A stretch of DNA of 64,000 nt, from contig UZAN01039853.1 of assembly GCA_900618425.1 (NCBI GenBank), positions 264 through 64,263 of the forward strand. Direction: 5' to 3'. Both the position numbers and the translations under genes were made by a program. This stretch comes from Echinostoma caproni. Its lineage: Eukaryota > Platyhelminthes > Trematoda > Plagiorchiida > Echinostomatidae. The stretch's first letter is position 1. Every line of letters begins with the position of its first letter. Below, one piece after another: positions 22,930-35,400 of this stretch. Below the pieces are notes generated by a model. The model made no database searches, was not told the DNA's origin, and saw nothing but the letters and a program-made list of their open reading frames with translations.

Positions 22930-25005
22930 AGATCCTAAGAGATTGAGGCATTATGTACTCGACTGTTCATTGTCATTACTACTCTGTGGAGCGATCGATT
23001 ATCCGTCAGCTCATTGTGATACATCCATTAGGGTGCATCTGCATGAGACACTTGAAAGTGGCTTCTTCGGGAGTTGGGGTTGCGTAACAACGATAAACCG
23101 GCCATGTCAAAGCTGTATTCGTGAAGTATGTGTATGGTATTGCACTTACTGCCTATGCCTCAAAGGGTCTTTATATTCCAACAATCAATATGGACACGTC
23201 TTCTATTGTTGAGGATCCCAGCTCACGTCTGTGTCACTCCGGATGCCGAAGCATGTCCAGTGTGCACATTGCAGAGATAAAATCCATACATATAGACGGA
23301 AATGTAGCATCGTTTGGTTGTTCAGTGCGGGGAGCTCCTCAGGAGAGGTACTACCCGGCTATTCATATCAGCTCATTAAGTTGTCACAGATAACCTTATC
23401 CCGAGCCTCTAACCGAAAGAGCCTGATCTACAAAGCGACAGGTTTGAGAACAGAGGACTGTTCATCCGAAGCTTCCAAAAGACCTGCTAACTGAAAATAT
23501 CAATTCGAACACTTCAGATGAAGTCAAACGAGGGTACAAGAGACGGTGGCGTGTTAAAAATCTTTCGAATTGTTCCAGGGTGAATACTGGCAGCGAGAAA
23601 ACAAGCCACCTGCAGCTGCTCCTGCACGACCGTTTATTTGATGAGTCTGAGCCCACCTTATTCAGCACCAAATCGATATCTGCTAACCTACCCCAGAACT
23701 GAAACGTAATCGGTTGATGAAGTGTCTGGCTTCCTAGACCCCGTTCACCGAAACTACCCTTTCGTGGCACAAATGAAAACAAGCAATTCAAACCATTTGC
23801 TTATCACTGCTTTTGCAATGAATATAAGACGAGATGAAATGATACTTCGCTGGGTATAAAACACAAATGTATGCATCCACTCTGAGCCTGAGCGACTAAA
23901 GGTGCTGTTACTGTAAAATGTAGGGAAATTTGGTTTCCGCCTAACTGGTGCGATTAAGTTGTTCAAATGGTTTTCCACAAAGATTACCTAAGCTAATGCA
24001 TCAAATAACACGAAGGTGAGAGTTTAGAGCATTCATTTGCAAGAAAATTGAAGCGAAGTGATAGTAGTCCTTTATTGAATGAGCGATAAAGCGTACTGGA
24101 CATTTATCATGTCCATAATTGGACTCACCAGCAGTGCATACTCAGCTTTCCTTCATTCTTTCTAGGATTAGATTCTGAATAGTTCATAAAAACATATTGA
24201 CTGCTTAGCTACACTAATCCTATACCTTGATCTGGAACGGTGTAAGAGATTTGAGCCATTTATGAGCATCTATTTATCATTCATTGTCAACTTGTCACTC
24301 AAACTTGGGAAGCAGTATGTAAATCTATTCCAGCAAGTCTGGTTGAACTCATCTTTGAGGCATATTTATTCAATCCACGCTGATTCGAATCCGGGCTCGA
24401 CGGTTTGCTGATGCAGACAAGCGAGCTACTTAGGCTATCTGGACTGGCTCTCATGATGCATGATAATTCGTTGAACATATTCCAGCGAAACTATACAGTC
24501 TACGCCCATTTCGTAATACCTCACCAAAATTGATTTTGCGCATGGTGAAGTCAAAAAGCCATTTTTCGAAAACATTTCAATTATTGTTTCGATACTAACA
24601 GTGCTGCAATAAACTATTTTATTCACCACTTTATACGCAACTACATTTATGATCAATGACAGTCATTTTGAGAGAGAGAGAGATCTTGTCGTGAAAGTTT
24701 AAAACATGAGTCGAGTTTGAACTCCTGGGTTAGAGCCTCAGTTGCGCATTCGGCAAGGTTAAAACTGCTTTACAGTACATCCCAGCTGTTTTTCCACGTT
24801 TACTTCGCCTGGCATATGATAAGTATTATCATTATTTCATGTGAGTAACGGAGGATTTGGTTCACATGAAATAAGTAGTCAGTTTGTGAAAGTTTCCAAC
24901 CGAGTCATAACCCCGGAGGCTAGTGCTGAGATGAGCAAGGTCTGTGACCTGCAGCAAGATGGGTTGTGCTATATCGTGTAAATGGAAAATAAAAAATTGG
25001 TCAGC
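22930..25005. other. intergenic DNA, no recognised gene
   Basis: Several open frames of 60-110 codons exist on both strands but none shows a known motif, a good start with a donor, or coding-like composition. A short (GA)n tract lies near 24671-24682. I see nothing assignable. Confidence 0.4.
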
Positions 25006-25200
25006 TGCCCGGTGGCGTGGTGGGTAAGATGCTTGCGTTCTGCCCATGAGGTTCCGGGTTCGATCCGCAGTTGGGTCAATGGATTCGTACTGCTGGTGAG
25101 ACCCAATCAGGTCGAGACAGCTGTCCAGTGCTTCCTAGCTTTTCAATTCACGCTTCATTTGACATATACACGACGAATTTCACCTTTGAGATATAATTAT
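25006..25200 (+). repeat. tRNA-like SINE
   Basis: A head with A box (TGGCGTGGTGGGTAAGA) and B box (GGGTTCGATCC) about 40 bases apart is followed by an unrelated body. The would-be acceptor stem ends do not pair, so this is a tRNA-derived SINE head rather than a tRNA gene. The 3' end is approximate. Confidence 0.5.
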
Positions 25201-26390
25201 TAATATTATCTGATATAAGTATCCTCCGCTAATGCAACCAATTAGCTTGTTAAAACGGTTGATTCCGGCTATATCCTGTGATACATGGGTAGAAGTCGCA
25301 AGAACACAATAGTCCGACAACTGTATTGACCGAGCTCACTTGACACTGTTCAGGCAAGTCATCCCACCGGGGTTAAAAGGTCAGGGAGAACAATGCACGC
25401 GCTGTCTCACCTGTGTGTCTGTCAGTATTCACTTGGTGGAGGGCCTTAGCCATAACCGGTTTGTATGCGTTTGCGCGCGCTCCTGACTGGGTTTACCCGT
25501 TCGGTCATCGCAATTTGTTTAGCACTTCTATTTGTTAATACGGTGCCACATCCATGCTGGATATTCAAATGCGCTTTGAATGACCAAAAAGGAACAAAAC
25601 ACATGTTCAATCATTTATGTTTCGAACCAGAAGATTTTCAAAGTTCCCCATCACCTACTTGAACCTAATGCCAATCACAGTGAACTCTAAAACTACGAAA
25701 TGCACATTAAAGCACGATATAAAATTCCCTCCACTTTCACAACCTATTATTTTTGAGAGATATTAGCACACAGCTATGCAGTACTGTCATTTGTTATTGA
25801 TAGTCAACCTCTGGCTATAGTTTGCTGAAATCTAACTCATTCTTGCCGTACTGTCTGGTCTAACCAGTGCACTTTGTCCGGATAGAGAATCTCTTCTGTT
25901 CCACTCACTGATGATCCACACGCCTCAATCACAGGCGCATTCGAAATCAGATGAGTGCAGCGGTTTGATATAGCTGTCTAGCCATCATGAGGCACGTGAC
26001 CACACTCTGGAGGTCCTGGTAATTCTCACCACCACCACCGCTACCACCATCATCATCGTCATTACACACTGGACAAACAAAATCGATGCACTTAGCTAAC
26101 CCGCAATAATTGATCACTGGAGCATCGATTGATGACAAGCTGTCTTTCATCTTTTCCCGAACCAAGTGAGTTGTCATCGTGAACATCCACGAGAGACGTT
26201 TTTGACCGGTTCGATTCATGTCTGAAAGCGTGCATGATGACTAATTTCGCGTGGATCGTCAGTTGAGACTGAACTGTTTGTGGTGACAACGACCCTGTGT
26301 ATTGAAATTCCTCTATTTTATTTTGAGGAAAACGGATCCAAGTGGGAAGTTTTCAATACAGTGATATCGTTTTTGTTCGAGGGATTCTAC
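25201..26390. promoter_or_regulatory. upstream region of the MARCH-like gene
   Basis: No coding region is recognised. At 26390 the sequence TTTTTGTTCGAGGGATTCTACAG ends in a good 3' splice site, so the MARCH-like coding exon probably receives an upstream 5' UTR exon or a trans-spliced leader here. Spliced-leader trans-splicing is known in flatworms. Which of the two applies cannot be decided from the sequence. Confidence 0.35.
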
Positions 26391-26415
26391 AGTGCTAACG
26401 AACGAACTAACAAGC

Positions 26416-28002
26416 ATGTCCAGAAGTCCGTTTCAAAGCTCCTCTCACCAAACCACAGGTTTATACACTGATGAGTTTAAAGCAGAAAAGTTTGATTTGC
26501 ACCATATATCACGAAAGTCAGTCCCTCACGAATCTATGTCATCCACAAGTCCACATCGCAAAACGGTACTATCCAACCCGAACTTTACGAGAGTACCAAA
26601 TGCACCGAGACCATCCCTGGAATTGAATGATGAGAATGTTTTGTTCTCTAGTCGACGCCTGTTGGAAAAGCACACTAAACGATGGAAACTCGCAGTTAAC
26701 CTTAGTCAAAACTCCGGACTACTGAACAGTTCTGCTTTACATTTCACTCCCGCTGAGCATGCAGCTGTGACCAACCCGATTCGGGCGTCTTTTATAAATG
26801 TGCACCGAACATCCACGCCACATTTACGACATTCTTTTCGACAGACTAGTAGTGAGGATGTGTTAAATTCAGCTCTAATCGGTGCTCCCCGACTTGCTCT
26901 GAATCAGTCTCTTTCTAGCAGCGTTGAAGAATCTGGAACAACGGGAAACTTGAATCAGACAGACTATGCGGGAGTTGCCACGAGCTCGTTCGAAGAGGAA
27001 CAGCAGTCGCAAAGACCGGACAGAATTCCCTCACTTGTGTCTCCGCCCGTTCGACCCCGTCAAATTATCTGTACAGAAGCAACTAAAAAGCAGCAGCTCG
27101 AAATTAGTCAGCTGAGTACAGCCAGTAACGGTCCTTTCCGGTGTCGAATTTGCTTAGAAGAAGGTGATCCTGAACGAGTCCTATTATCTCCCTGTCGATG
27201 CAAGGGAACTGTGGGTCTGGTTCATCGTCATTGTTTACAACGCTGGATACTTGAATCCGGCAAACCAAGTTGTGAGTTATGTGGGTATGCCTATATTATG
27301 ACTCCGTCCCGACGCCGATCAGCCCCAATGTTTTCGCAGCGTGTGGCCAGACGTTTCGGATCGTTTCGAGAATGGATTAATCTTGCAACAACCAGAAAGC
27401 ATTTAATGACAGATTTAATTTGTCTCACTCTACTCACTCCGAGTACATATCTCGGCGTGTATTTCTGTCTGATGGGTGCAATGAGCTACGCGAAAGAGAG
27501 TGTTTTGAGTTGGCAAGTGATTGGTTTGGGGACCTTGGCTCTCCTTCTAGTCTTTTTGCTCACGTTGTGGGTGATTTTGGCTGTCCGGCATCATTGGAAC
27601 AACTACCAGCGTTATCGATATTACCAACGTCGGAGAACGGCTGAGGAAACAGAACGAATGGCCGCTCTTCCTCGTTGGCGTTTCTCTATTCAACCTCGAC
27701 CTAGGGGCTCGTCTATTTACTTGCATTCCCTTACTGACCAAACTGCTCGATTGGGTGATTCCGTCTCTTGCACCAACAATTCCGAATTGACCCGAGATGC
27801 GTCGTCCTCCGGACAGTTTTCAACCTCGGTCTCGTCTGAAATGGAAATTCAAACGCAATTCGTTCCCGGATTGCAAAGTAGACAAAGATTGCACTCAACA
27901 AGTCAACAAATCGTGGTTTCTGTCGCTCTGTCTGCAGTTCCGGAAGTCACGGAAGAATACTCCACACCAAGTGCCAACCAAGGAAGTGAAGATTTAGTGT
28001 AA
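26416..28002 (+). CDS. MARCH2/3-like membrane-associated RING-CH E3 ubiquitin ligase
   Basis: One long exon encodes 528 residues from the first ATG (MSRSPFQ); the frame opens slightly earlier at a splice acceptor. Residues 1-240 are polar and probably disordered. A RING-CH (RINGv, C4HC3) domain spans about 243-290: CRICLEEGD, SPCRCKGTVGLVHRHCLQRW and CELCGY supply the zinc ligands, with the tryptophan after HCLQR. Two membrane spans follow at about 331-357 (DLICLTLLTPSTYLGVYFCL) and 363-390 (GLGTLALLLVFLLTLWVIL). The DLICL-TP-GV-CL-GA pattern fits MARCH2/3 best. The family transfers ubiquitin to membrane proteins and acts in ER, endosomes and plasma membrane. The N-terminus is much longer than in vertebrate MARCH2/3. 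Function is inferred from the family. Confidence 0.9.
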   Translation: MSRSPFQSSSHQTTGLYTDEFKAEKFDLHHISRKSVPHESMSSTSPHRKTVLSNPNFTRVPNAPRPSLELNDENVLFSSRRLLEKHTKRWKLAVNLSQNSGLLNSSALHFTPAEHAAVTNPIRASFINVHRTSTPHLRHSFRQTSSEDVLNSALIGAPRLALNQSLSSSVEESGTTGNLNQTDYAGVATSSFEEEQQSQRPDRIPSLVSPPVRPRQIICTEATKKQQLEISQLSTASNGPFRCRICLEEGDPERVLLSPCRCKGTVGLVHRHCLQRWILESGKPSCELCGYAYIMTPSRRRSAPMFSQRVARRFGSFREWINLATTRKHLMTDLICLTLLTPSTYLGVYFCLMGAMSYAKESVLSWQVIGLGTLALLLVFLLTLWVILAVRHHWNNYQRYRYYQRRRTAEETERMAALPRWRFSIQPRPRGSSIYLHSLTDQTARLGDSVSCTNNSELTRDASSSGQFSTSVSSEMEIQTQFVPGLQSRQRLHSTSQQIVVSVALSAVPEVTEEYSTPSANQGSEDLV

Positions 28003-28143
28003 AAGTTGCATTTTTGGTAAGCCAGCGTTGGCAGTATTGTGCGCATCAACCACGTACATTGTAATGTGAAATGCGTTTCCGCAACTCTTGGTATCTATCA
28101 CCATTGTGTTTTTTGTTCTCTTAGCGTGGCTCAGTTCGTTGAT

Positions 28144-28149
28144 AATAAA
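28144..28149 (+). terminator. AATAAA poly(A) signal of the MARCH-like gene
   Basis: A canonical AATAAA lies about 140 bases after the stop codon, in AT-rich sequence, and gives a short 3' UTR. No other AATAAA lies between the stop and this one. Confidence 0.6.
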
Positions 28150-28288
28150 ATTGTAAAAATTAGGTTTTTCAACGTACTCCTTCTGTTCGGCAGTATTGAA
28201 AGATAACTATTGCATTAGATGATTTCCTCAGGGAATAGAAAGCAGAAACGAGCTGAGACAAGTTAGCTGAGTTCTGTGGGGGGTAGCG

Positions 28289-28311
28289 GCGGGGGGGGGG
28301 GGGAANGGGGG
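28289..28311. repeat. G-rich homopolymer with ambiguous base
   Basis: A G homopolymer of about a dozen bases followed by a single N and more G. The N probably marks unresolved homopolymer length. Confidence 0.7.
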
Positions 28312-28375
28312 AATACGATGGTGCACTAGCTAGACTGTACCTAATTTTGTCTTCACCCATTTATAAGAAACAGTT

Positions 28376-28480
28376 ATGAGTAGCGTACTGGTTGGAGTAG
28401 TGACTTTTCGTCTCTCTGCTTTTTTGTACCGGAGTGAAATCGGCCGTTCAACTCCGGTGCTGTACTCATCAATCCGTTGT
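28376..28480 (+). repeat. tRNA-like SINE head, degenerate
   Basis: TAGCGTACTGGTTGGAG resembles an A box and CCGTTCAACTCC a B box about 55 bases on. No clover-leaf with matching acceptor ends is visible. Treated as a decayed SINE. Confidence 0.35.
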
Positions 28481-29969
28481 TGACTTAAATCATCCTCAGT
28501 GAGGTCTGGAGGGGGGGAACAGCAGACTCATTTTCGTTGACCAAACAACTAATTTTGAGTTTCTGTCAGTGTATACCCCCATTGGTCTCAGATCTAGCTT
28601 GCTTCAGGTTGCTGCTTTGCAGTGCTCTGAGAGTCCTTCCGCAGACATGACATACCTTTGGCGATAACTCGTTGAATTTTTAGTAAGCAGTTCACCGGAC
28701 TGTTTCTTCCGGATCACCGGAGCACTCGCATTTCTTGCACAGCAGCGACTGCGATGTACTGATGCCGAAACCGGGAGATGGAATCCGACGCTTTTCGTAC
28801 CAGTGTTCGGTAGAGTCAAGAGGACACAATCCTACACTATCCCTTGTTTTCGGTCGCAAAAGTCGTGTTTCAGTTAACTGTTAACAGATTAATACGCCGC
28901 ATGGTTGCTAGGACGTTTGACATTATGATCGTTTGGCCTCGTGTGAGAGAGTGGCAAATAAGAGCGATCTTTGTAGGCTATGCGTGCTTGTCTTCCCGCA
29001 GGTCGATTGTTCGTTAGTTGGACAAGTCCTCGATGACTGTGTAACTGCTGAGTAGATTCACATCTATTATTAATTATCCAAGTCTACCGACCTCCAAACA
29101 AAATATCCTGACATCATAGTCGTTCACATTTTCTGGAAAGTTTTCTCTGTAGTTGGTTTTACCTGTTCAGCCAGTTCTGGAAAATTTCCAAGCTGGTTTA
29201 TATTTTTTGTCTTTTTTAGGTTACGCATTTAGGGTCCATTTAAAGTGGGCGTGTACGGTGTGAACCGTGGCTAGACGGGAAACCGGGGGACTGAATAAAT
29301 TCTCAACCTGATCTACGGAATGAAGAAGGATGAACATTTTCAAAATGTAAACGCACTGCTCAACAAGTGCCTTTGTAAGAGGTTCATGTATGAATTAGTC
29401 CAGCCGATACAACCATTTGCATTTGATGGATCCGCCACGGGCACAAGTCCAGTTCTGGTATCATAGTCTCTAGAGTTTGAACTTCTAGGGGAAAAGTATC
29501 TAAAAAGATTGCCTCACAGGTTATTATTCTTCTCTGTTTGCTAGTCATAAGAGCCCAAACACGAATAAATCAAATAAGTTTCATGAGGTAGCTTAAACCC
29601 ATTTCCACATGATCCAGACTTTGAGAGATTTTATGCGTACGGTTTTTAAGTTTTCAATTCAGGGTTTTTTAATCTCTGACTAGAAAAGTATTTGATGTCT
29701 TGCCTTGGTTAGCAGGCACACGGGTAATTACGTACAAAAAACTCCCTTTTCTCGGTAGATCCCTCTGTAGGTAATATTATTATTGATGATACCCCGCCTT
29801 GTGCCCACTTGTTTCCATTAATCTTTCGTTTCGAACTCCTCATGTTGGAACACGGTTGATAGATCACAAAAACAGAATTGATGTAGAATATGGGTTTTTC
29901 GTTTATCGAATTCCATGCAGGCTGAACGAATGAATCATGTACCACAGCCACACGATTTTTTGAGAAAGA
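28481..29969. other. intergenic, no recognised feature
   Basis: Only short unassigned frames are present. No repeats, RNA genes or splice-bounded exons were recognised. Confidence 0.4.
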
Positions 29970-30723
29970 TCAACCTTGCTTGTAAGAATAGCCGAAGCTC
30001 CACTTTTTGCCCGATTTCACCACATAAACAGGGGTCTGTCGGGATTATCCTCCCTCTCTTTTTTATTTAATTTCGTGATGCATTTGATTCTGGAACTAAT
30101 CCTGTCCTAGAACGAAAATAGCAGCATCGATTTACTTCCAGGTGAGGAACTGCATTATATAAAGCATACGGACGACGTTGTACTGCTAACTGAACATCTG
30201 GATATGCGTTTCACACCTTCAAAGTGTAAAATATTGCTACAAGATTGGGTTGGTTCAGCTCCTAGCCTCAATATAACTGGATACGTCATAGGGCAAGTGG
30301 ACAAGTTTTGTTATTTGGGCGGTTAAATCACGTATCACGATGAAGTGTCAGCTCTCACACAGATGGCCCGATCGACACTAATCAAGATATCTGTGGCTCA
30401 GCCGCGACATCCGGCTTTCTGTGAAAGGTTGAATGTATTCTGCAGCAGTCAAACCGGTGCTGCTATACAGCGCAGAAACTTCATCACTGTGAAAACAGGA
30501 TAAAAATAGATAGTTGGTGTTTGAACACCGCAATCAACGTAGCATTTCACGGACAAACAACGCTGAGACCAGGCACTGAGTTTTGGGTAATCGTGATCAC
30601 CCACTGGGACGAGTGATTGACTTTCATAGACTACGTTGGATGGACCGTGTTGCGCATGTCACCAAATGGGTTGCCGCGGTACGCATTCGCCGAGGTAGGT
30701 TTGGGTACAAAACGTAAAGGGTG
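29970..30723 (+). mobile_element. RTE-like LINE reverse transcriptase and C-terminal fragment, cut by gap
   Basis: Across stops the plus strand gives LHFLPDFTT, a GVCRDYPPSLF block (motif B, degenerate), IDLLPGEELHYIKHTDDVVL (motif C, YADD changed to HTDD), FTPSKCKILLQDW, DKFCYLGG and an NPTGTSD region. The element is the same family as 3450-5390. An internal piece between motif C and FTPSK is missing. It runs into the N gap at 30724. Confidence 0.75.
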
Positions 30724-31368
30724 NNNNNNNNNNNNNNNNNNNNNNNNNNNNNNNNNNNNNNNNNNNNNNNNNNNNNNNNNNNNNNNNNNNNNNNNNNNNN
30801 NNNNNNNNNNNNNNNNNNNNNNNNNNNNNNNNNNNNNNNNNNNNNNNNNNNNNNNNNNNNNNNNNNNNNNNNNNNNNNNNNNNNNNNNNNNNNNNNNNNN
30901 NNNNNNNNNNNNNNNNNNNNNNNNNNNNNNNNNNNNNNNNNNNNNNNNNNNNNNNNNNNNNNNNNNNNNNNNNNNNNNNNNNNNNNNNNNNNNNNNNNNN
31001 NNNNNNNNNNNNNNNNNNNNNNNNNNNNNNNNNNNNNNNNNNNNNNNNNNNNNNNNNNNNNNNNNNNNNNNNNNNNNNNNNNNNNNNNNNNNNNNNNNNN
31101 NNNNNNNNNNNNNNNNNNNNNNNNNNNNNNNNNNNNNNNNNNNNNNNNNNNNNNNNNNNNNNNNNNNNNNNNNNNNNNNNNNNNNNNNNNNNNNNNNNNN
31201 NNNNNNNNNNNNNNNNNNNNNNNNNNNNNNNNNNNNNNNNNNNNNNNNNNNNNNNNNNNNNNNNNNNNNNNNNNNNNNNNNNNNNNNNNNNNNNNNNNNN
31301 NNNNNNNNNNNNNNNNNNNNNNNNNNNNNNNNNNNNNNNNNNNNNNNNNNNNNNNNNNNNNNNNNNNN
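30724..31368. other. assembly gap (645 N)
   Basis: A run of N. The left flank is the RTE relic; the right flank shows no matching RTE continuation. Confidence 0.99.
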
Positions 31369-34300
31369 ACGCACATTGTAATCGACTTTTAGAGACAGTG
31401 ATTTGTATGGCTGAGTTCCGTTAGCAATTGCACTTATGCAGCCACACTTTGACCTTGGAAACACAGTCGATATGAGATCTCTATTTTAGCCTTTATACTA
31501 CTTTCACCGAATTATGCATTGTACATAGCCACTGAAATCATTCTATGACAAATAGTCGCATGGTGCTTATATTCGTGTTTTGGAGATCACAGGGATACAG
31601 TCACGAACATAGCTGACGGAGCGTGTCTGCGGATACCTACTGGGCACACCTAGCCGTGAGGACCAGATGGTCAAAAATCTTGCGAGTCACGACCAGCATG
31701 CATGCGTGCATGGTTTCGCTGGAGAAGTACAAATACGCAGAAGATTGACAGCGGGTGTCCAATACGTTTTCCATCAACTGTATGCATAGTGACTAGACAG
31801 TTATTTAATGCCTCATAAGCTGTGATTCAACCTATAATTTAATGAGATTAATGAGGTCAATCGCGATCAAGTTTACATTCAGTGATAATCCAGTTGCGGT
31901 GTGCGTAAAGAGATCCACTTTTGTAAAGAAGTGTGACCACAAAATACATACATTTTATCAGTTATTCATCTTCCCAAAGTTATGTGATTAGCTATTTAGT
32001 GAACACGGTTGTAAATCGTTCCTAAGGGTAAAGGAACTGGCAAAAGTGTAGAATCTTTGTTGATTATCGACTAACGCCAGCTATTTCCTTACTCCGATTG
32101 ACCGACATCAAGCTGCGTATTTGGTCAGTGTTGTGCTCAATTTTTAAACGTTTCAAGCGTTATGACATAACTTCATTGGCATGGCTTTCCTGAATGTTAA
32201 AAACAAGGATTTATGTTACGTAAAAAACCTTGAACGATAAACATTTGTTCGTGCATCCATTTGCCGTGACATTTTTTACGATCGATGACCTCGGATGACT
32301 TTCTTTCAAATGGCCTCTGAGTTGGTGTTGCATCACTGACCGTCGCAAACATTTGGGACTGTTTTCCGACAACAGCTGAGATCGGAATCGGCTGGTTCTG
32401 CCAGTATAAGTGTCACCAGGATTGCAGGTTCATTGATAGCGGTAAGCAAAGCATCAAGTCGCTTCCTCCGATTTCGTGTGCCTGACCCAATCAGTCCAAT
32501 TGCCGTGAAATTCATTCTATAGAACTAGTTTACTTCCCCTCGAATGTCTTTACAAAGCTATTTGTACGTTAGAGCTCATGAGGATATCAGAAGACACACC
32601 TGTGTGTTCTCACGAGATTCTTTATGGGTTGATTCGATATTCTCACGTGACACGCATCGATGCTTTGATCTGTAAAATACAACTTCAATCCACAGCTTAT
32701 GGTCGCGTTTTGATTTAAATGGCCTCAGGCATGAATAATTGTGGACATACCGGAAGATTTCTTTAATTAGATCTCCCGAGAGGTACTCCGAACCAATGTA
32801 AAGTGATTTGAACAAGTATATCACAAAGTGCTTTTTATCAAGCAGGAAAAAAATGATTTCACAAAAGTCAAACAAAAACTTCCTATTATGAGAACAGTTA
32901 ATCCATTTCGCTATCTGGATTGATCCATTTTCTCTAATAGTCATCATCGATTCCTAAAAGGCGAAAAAAATTACTGAAATTATGTTAAAAATTCACGTGA
33001 ATTTCAAATGGTTGGAGCTCTTGGTGAATCCAAGTTTACGGATTTTCCTACTTAGCGACGTGAGATATGTTCGCTTGATGATTTGCGATGATGAACTCAT
33101 ATCTTTATTGCATCGTAAGTCAGAAAGATTAATAACATCGACATCATTGATAGTATGAAAATAAAAGAAGGGCTTTATGCTACAATAGAACTCGAAGTGG
33201 CACTGCCCTCTCTAGCTCTGAATTAAAATTCGTGCTGACCGGACAAGTGTTTTCGCTGCTGCGGGGTCCTTATTTTGGGTAGAAACAGTTGGAAAATGGC
33301 ATAATATATTGAACAGTTTCAGGGACGTGTTTTTATAACCCAACTGCTTGCCACATTAGGCTCCCCAAATATTTGTAGTCCGAGGCACTCACAAGGTCGA
33401 CTGGCACTAACCCCGTCGATGGGCATCCGAATGGGAAAGATATGAAGTTGATTCTTGCTCCGATCACCGGTGAAGCGATAGCGCGTATTGCTCAGGCTGA
33501 TTGTCGATACTTAAGTGATGGGAGTGTCCTCAGTCACTCGAATTGCTGGGCCGAATGACACAGGCAATGCGTTTGGCGATCTGACTAAAGAGATTTGAAT
33601 TCACATTTCCGAAGCAGGGGAGGGAGATTTCGTCTGTATGTGATTTAGCATAAACAAGTTTGCCCTCCCCCCCGGCGTAGCTTCAATCGTCAGTTCCGGC
33701 GTTCGTTGATGGAAGGGATTTCGTAATCCCAGCTCAACCAAACTCAGTCACGCAAGTTTGGATGACCCCAACTTAGGTCTGGATCACACAGTCACTCTTT
33801 CTGCGTCCAGGTTTTTATCTTAAAACGCACTCAAAGGAATTAGCCCATTTTTCGATTTTCTTGCGGTCATACCATCGAGGAATGATATTTGTTGTTCATA
33901 TTGGTTTCCATCGTCCGACCCGATTTATGTCTCATCAATTTCGTTCGCAAGGAGAGTCCAAAATAATGCATGCACTAATCAGTCATCAGGGACTGAAGTA
34001 CAGAAAGCCGGCAGACAGACGTGTTGGATTACGAGTTAATGCTTATTAGACATACCTAACGCGAAAACGAGTACCCAGATCGTTACACCGAAAGTACATG
34101 GTTGTAAAAAATGTCGAAAACTGCCAAGGAAACTTTGAGCAATAAATATTTGTACATCAGTTTGTCATTTAAAAGCGGTGCTTTGAATGAAATTCTAATC
34201 CAGGATAGAGGAATTAATAGCACCTTCAATGCTTCCAATTTACGGTTTGCTTTTCGAGGTGCTTCCAAGATCCACATTCAAAAATAAAAACTAACGGTAA

Positions 34301-34398
34301 ATGCTTCAAGGGACGTCTCATGAGCATCATCTGACCGTTCTCGATCTGTTTTCGCTGAACTGGCTACGATTGGGTAGTGGGAGGATTCAACTGAGATA
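31369..34398. other. intergenic, two unassigned minus-strand frames
   Basis: Two ATG-initiated minus-strand frames occur. At 32333-32515 (60 codons, GSGTRNRRKRLDALL) a GTCAGT donor-like sequence lies just inside the 3' end. At 32576-32947 there are 123 codons (SLYIGSEYLSGDLIKEIF). Neither resembles a family I know, and both could be chance. The rest holds nothing recognisable. Confidence 0.3.
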
Positions 34399-34632
34399 TT
34401 GAAACAGCCAAAGGGACTATCAGTAACCGACAGACTACTGTCTGCTTTGAAACAAAATTTGTGCCGCAAGGGTCACCAGCTGAAGCTGATGAAACCACGA
34501 GCCAATGCAGCTGATGGGCAGAAGTTTTCCCCCTCCCGTGTGGTAAACGAATGGAATGAAATTCCACGCTCTGTAGTAGCGGTGAACTCTGTCGCACAAT
34601 TAAAAAGAAGACTAGACAATTGCAAGGACTAG
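34399..34632 (+). mobile_element. CR1-like LINE ORF C-terminal fragment
   Basis: The open frame reads GHQLKLMKPRANAADGQKFS, then SRVVNEWNEIPRSVV, then NSVAQLKRRLD. The RVVN-WN-LP-SVV-A-S-N-FK-RLD pattern is the usual C-terminus of CR1/SR-type LINE ORFs. Only about 75 codons remain, followed by a stop. The frame has no in-frame stop within the fragment. Confidence 0.7.
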
Positions 34633-35029
34633 GTTTTATCTTAGGATAACTAGTTACAGTTACACAACTACATAAACCTTTCACTTAACTAGCTCCTTCT
34701 CGTTTACATATACACTCTTTGAACGTCACTCACCTCACACACTACTATCACACTATCTCGCAGCCAATGTAGAGCTCGCATGGCATGCGTATCAGTTCGT
34801 TGAGGTGTGGCGCCTGTTAAACGTTTGAGGCTTCTGATTGCCTGAGGGCAATCATACTCTAGATCCCTGTCCTTGTAGATACAACATACATTGCACTACA
34901 ATGGATTACCTGTCAGCCGAAGTGAAGTGGGAACCACGAACTAACAAATATGAGAATTTATACATTCTCTGGTCAACACCGAAGATTACCTGATATAACC
35001 TGACTAAAAGTGGCCTCCTCATTGATTGT

Positions 35030-35400
35030 GTAGTCGTTCAGATGAGTTTGCGGTGTACATTGTGTTGGTCGAACGGATTAAAGAGCATGAGCAACGATGA
35101 TTGAGACTAGGACAGAATAGATCAGTTAACGGCTCAATCCTGGTACACTTAATGGACACCGGACATCAAATAAATCCGAAGGTCATTTTCAAAGTTATTT
35201 GACATGTCCCCCTCCCCCCCCAAACACACCGAATGCAAGGGTGTTCAACTGCTCTTTCTAGCAGGCAATCGGAAGAAGAAATTTGACCCCTGACCTCTGC
35301 CCCCAAAAGTGTTTGGTTTGGTCGCTTCAACTTCCATAACTCTTTATCGATCAGATCCGATTGTTTCTGCCCCCTAGTCACTCTGAGTTCGTAAGGTACT
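35030..35400 (+). mobile_element. Penelope-like element, GIY-YIG endonuclease end
   Basis: Plus-strand fragments in order are VCGVHCVGRTD, ERIKEHEQR, SILVHLMDTGHQINPKVIFK, and after a frame change LTPDLCPQKCLVWSLQLP. This matches the GIY-YIG end of Penelope-like elements (IGRT, RIKEH, HL-DTGH, then KP-LC-QK-FV--L-LPW). Frameshifts and stops show a relic. It is the same family as 1853-2476 and 55735-57850. Confidence 0.7.

Noticed and set aside
32576..32947. 123-codon minus-strand ORF with ATG
   Set aside because: No family resemblance or splice context, in AT-rich DNA; could be chance.
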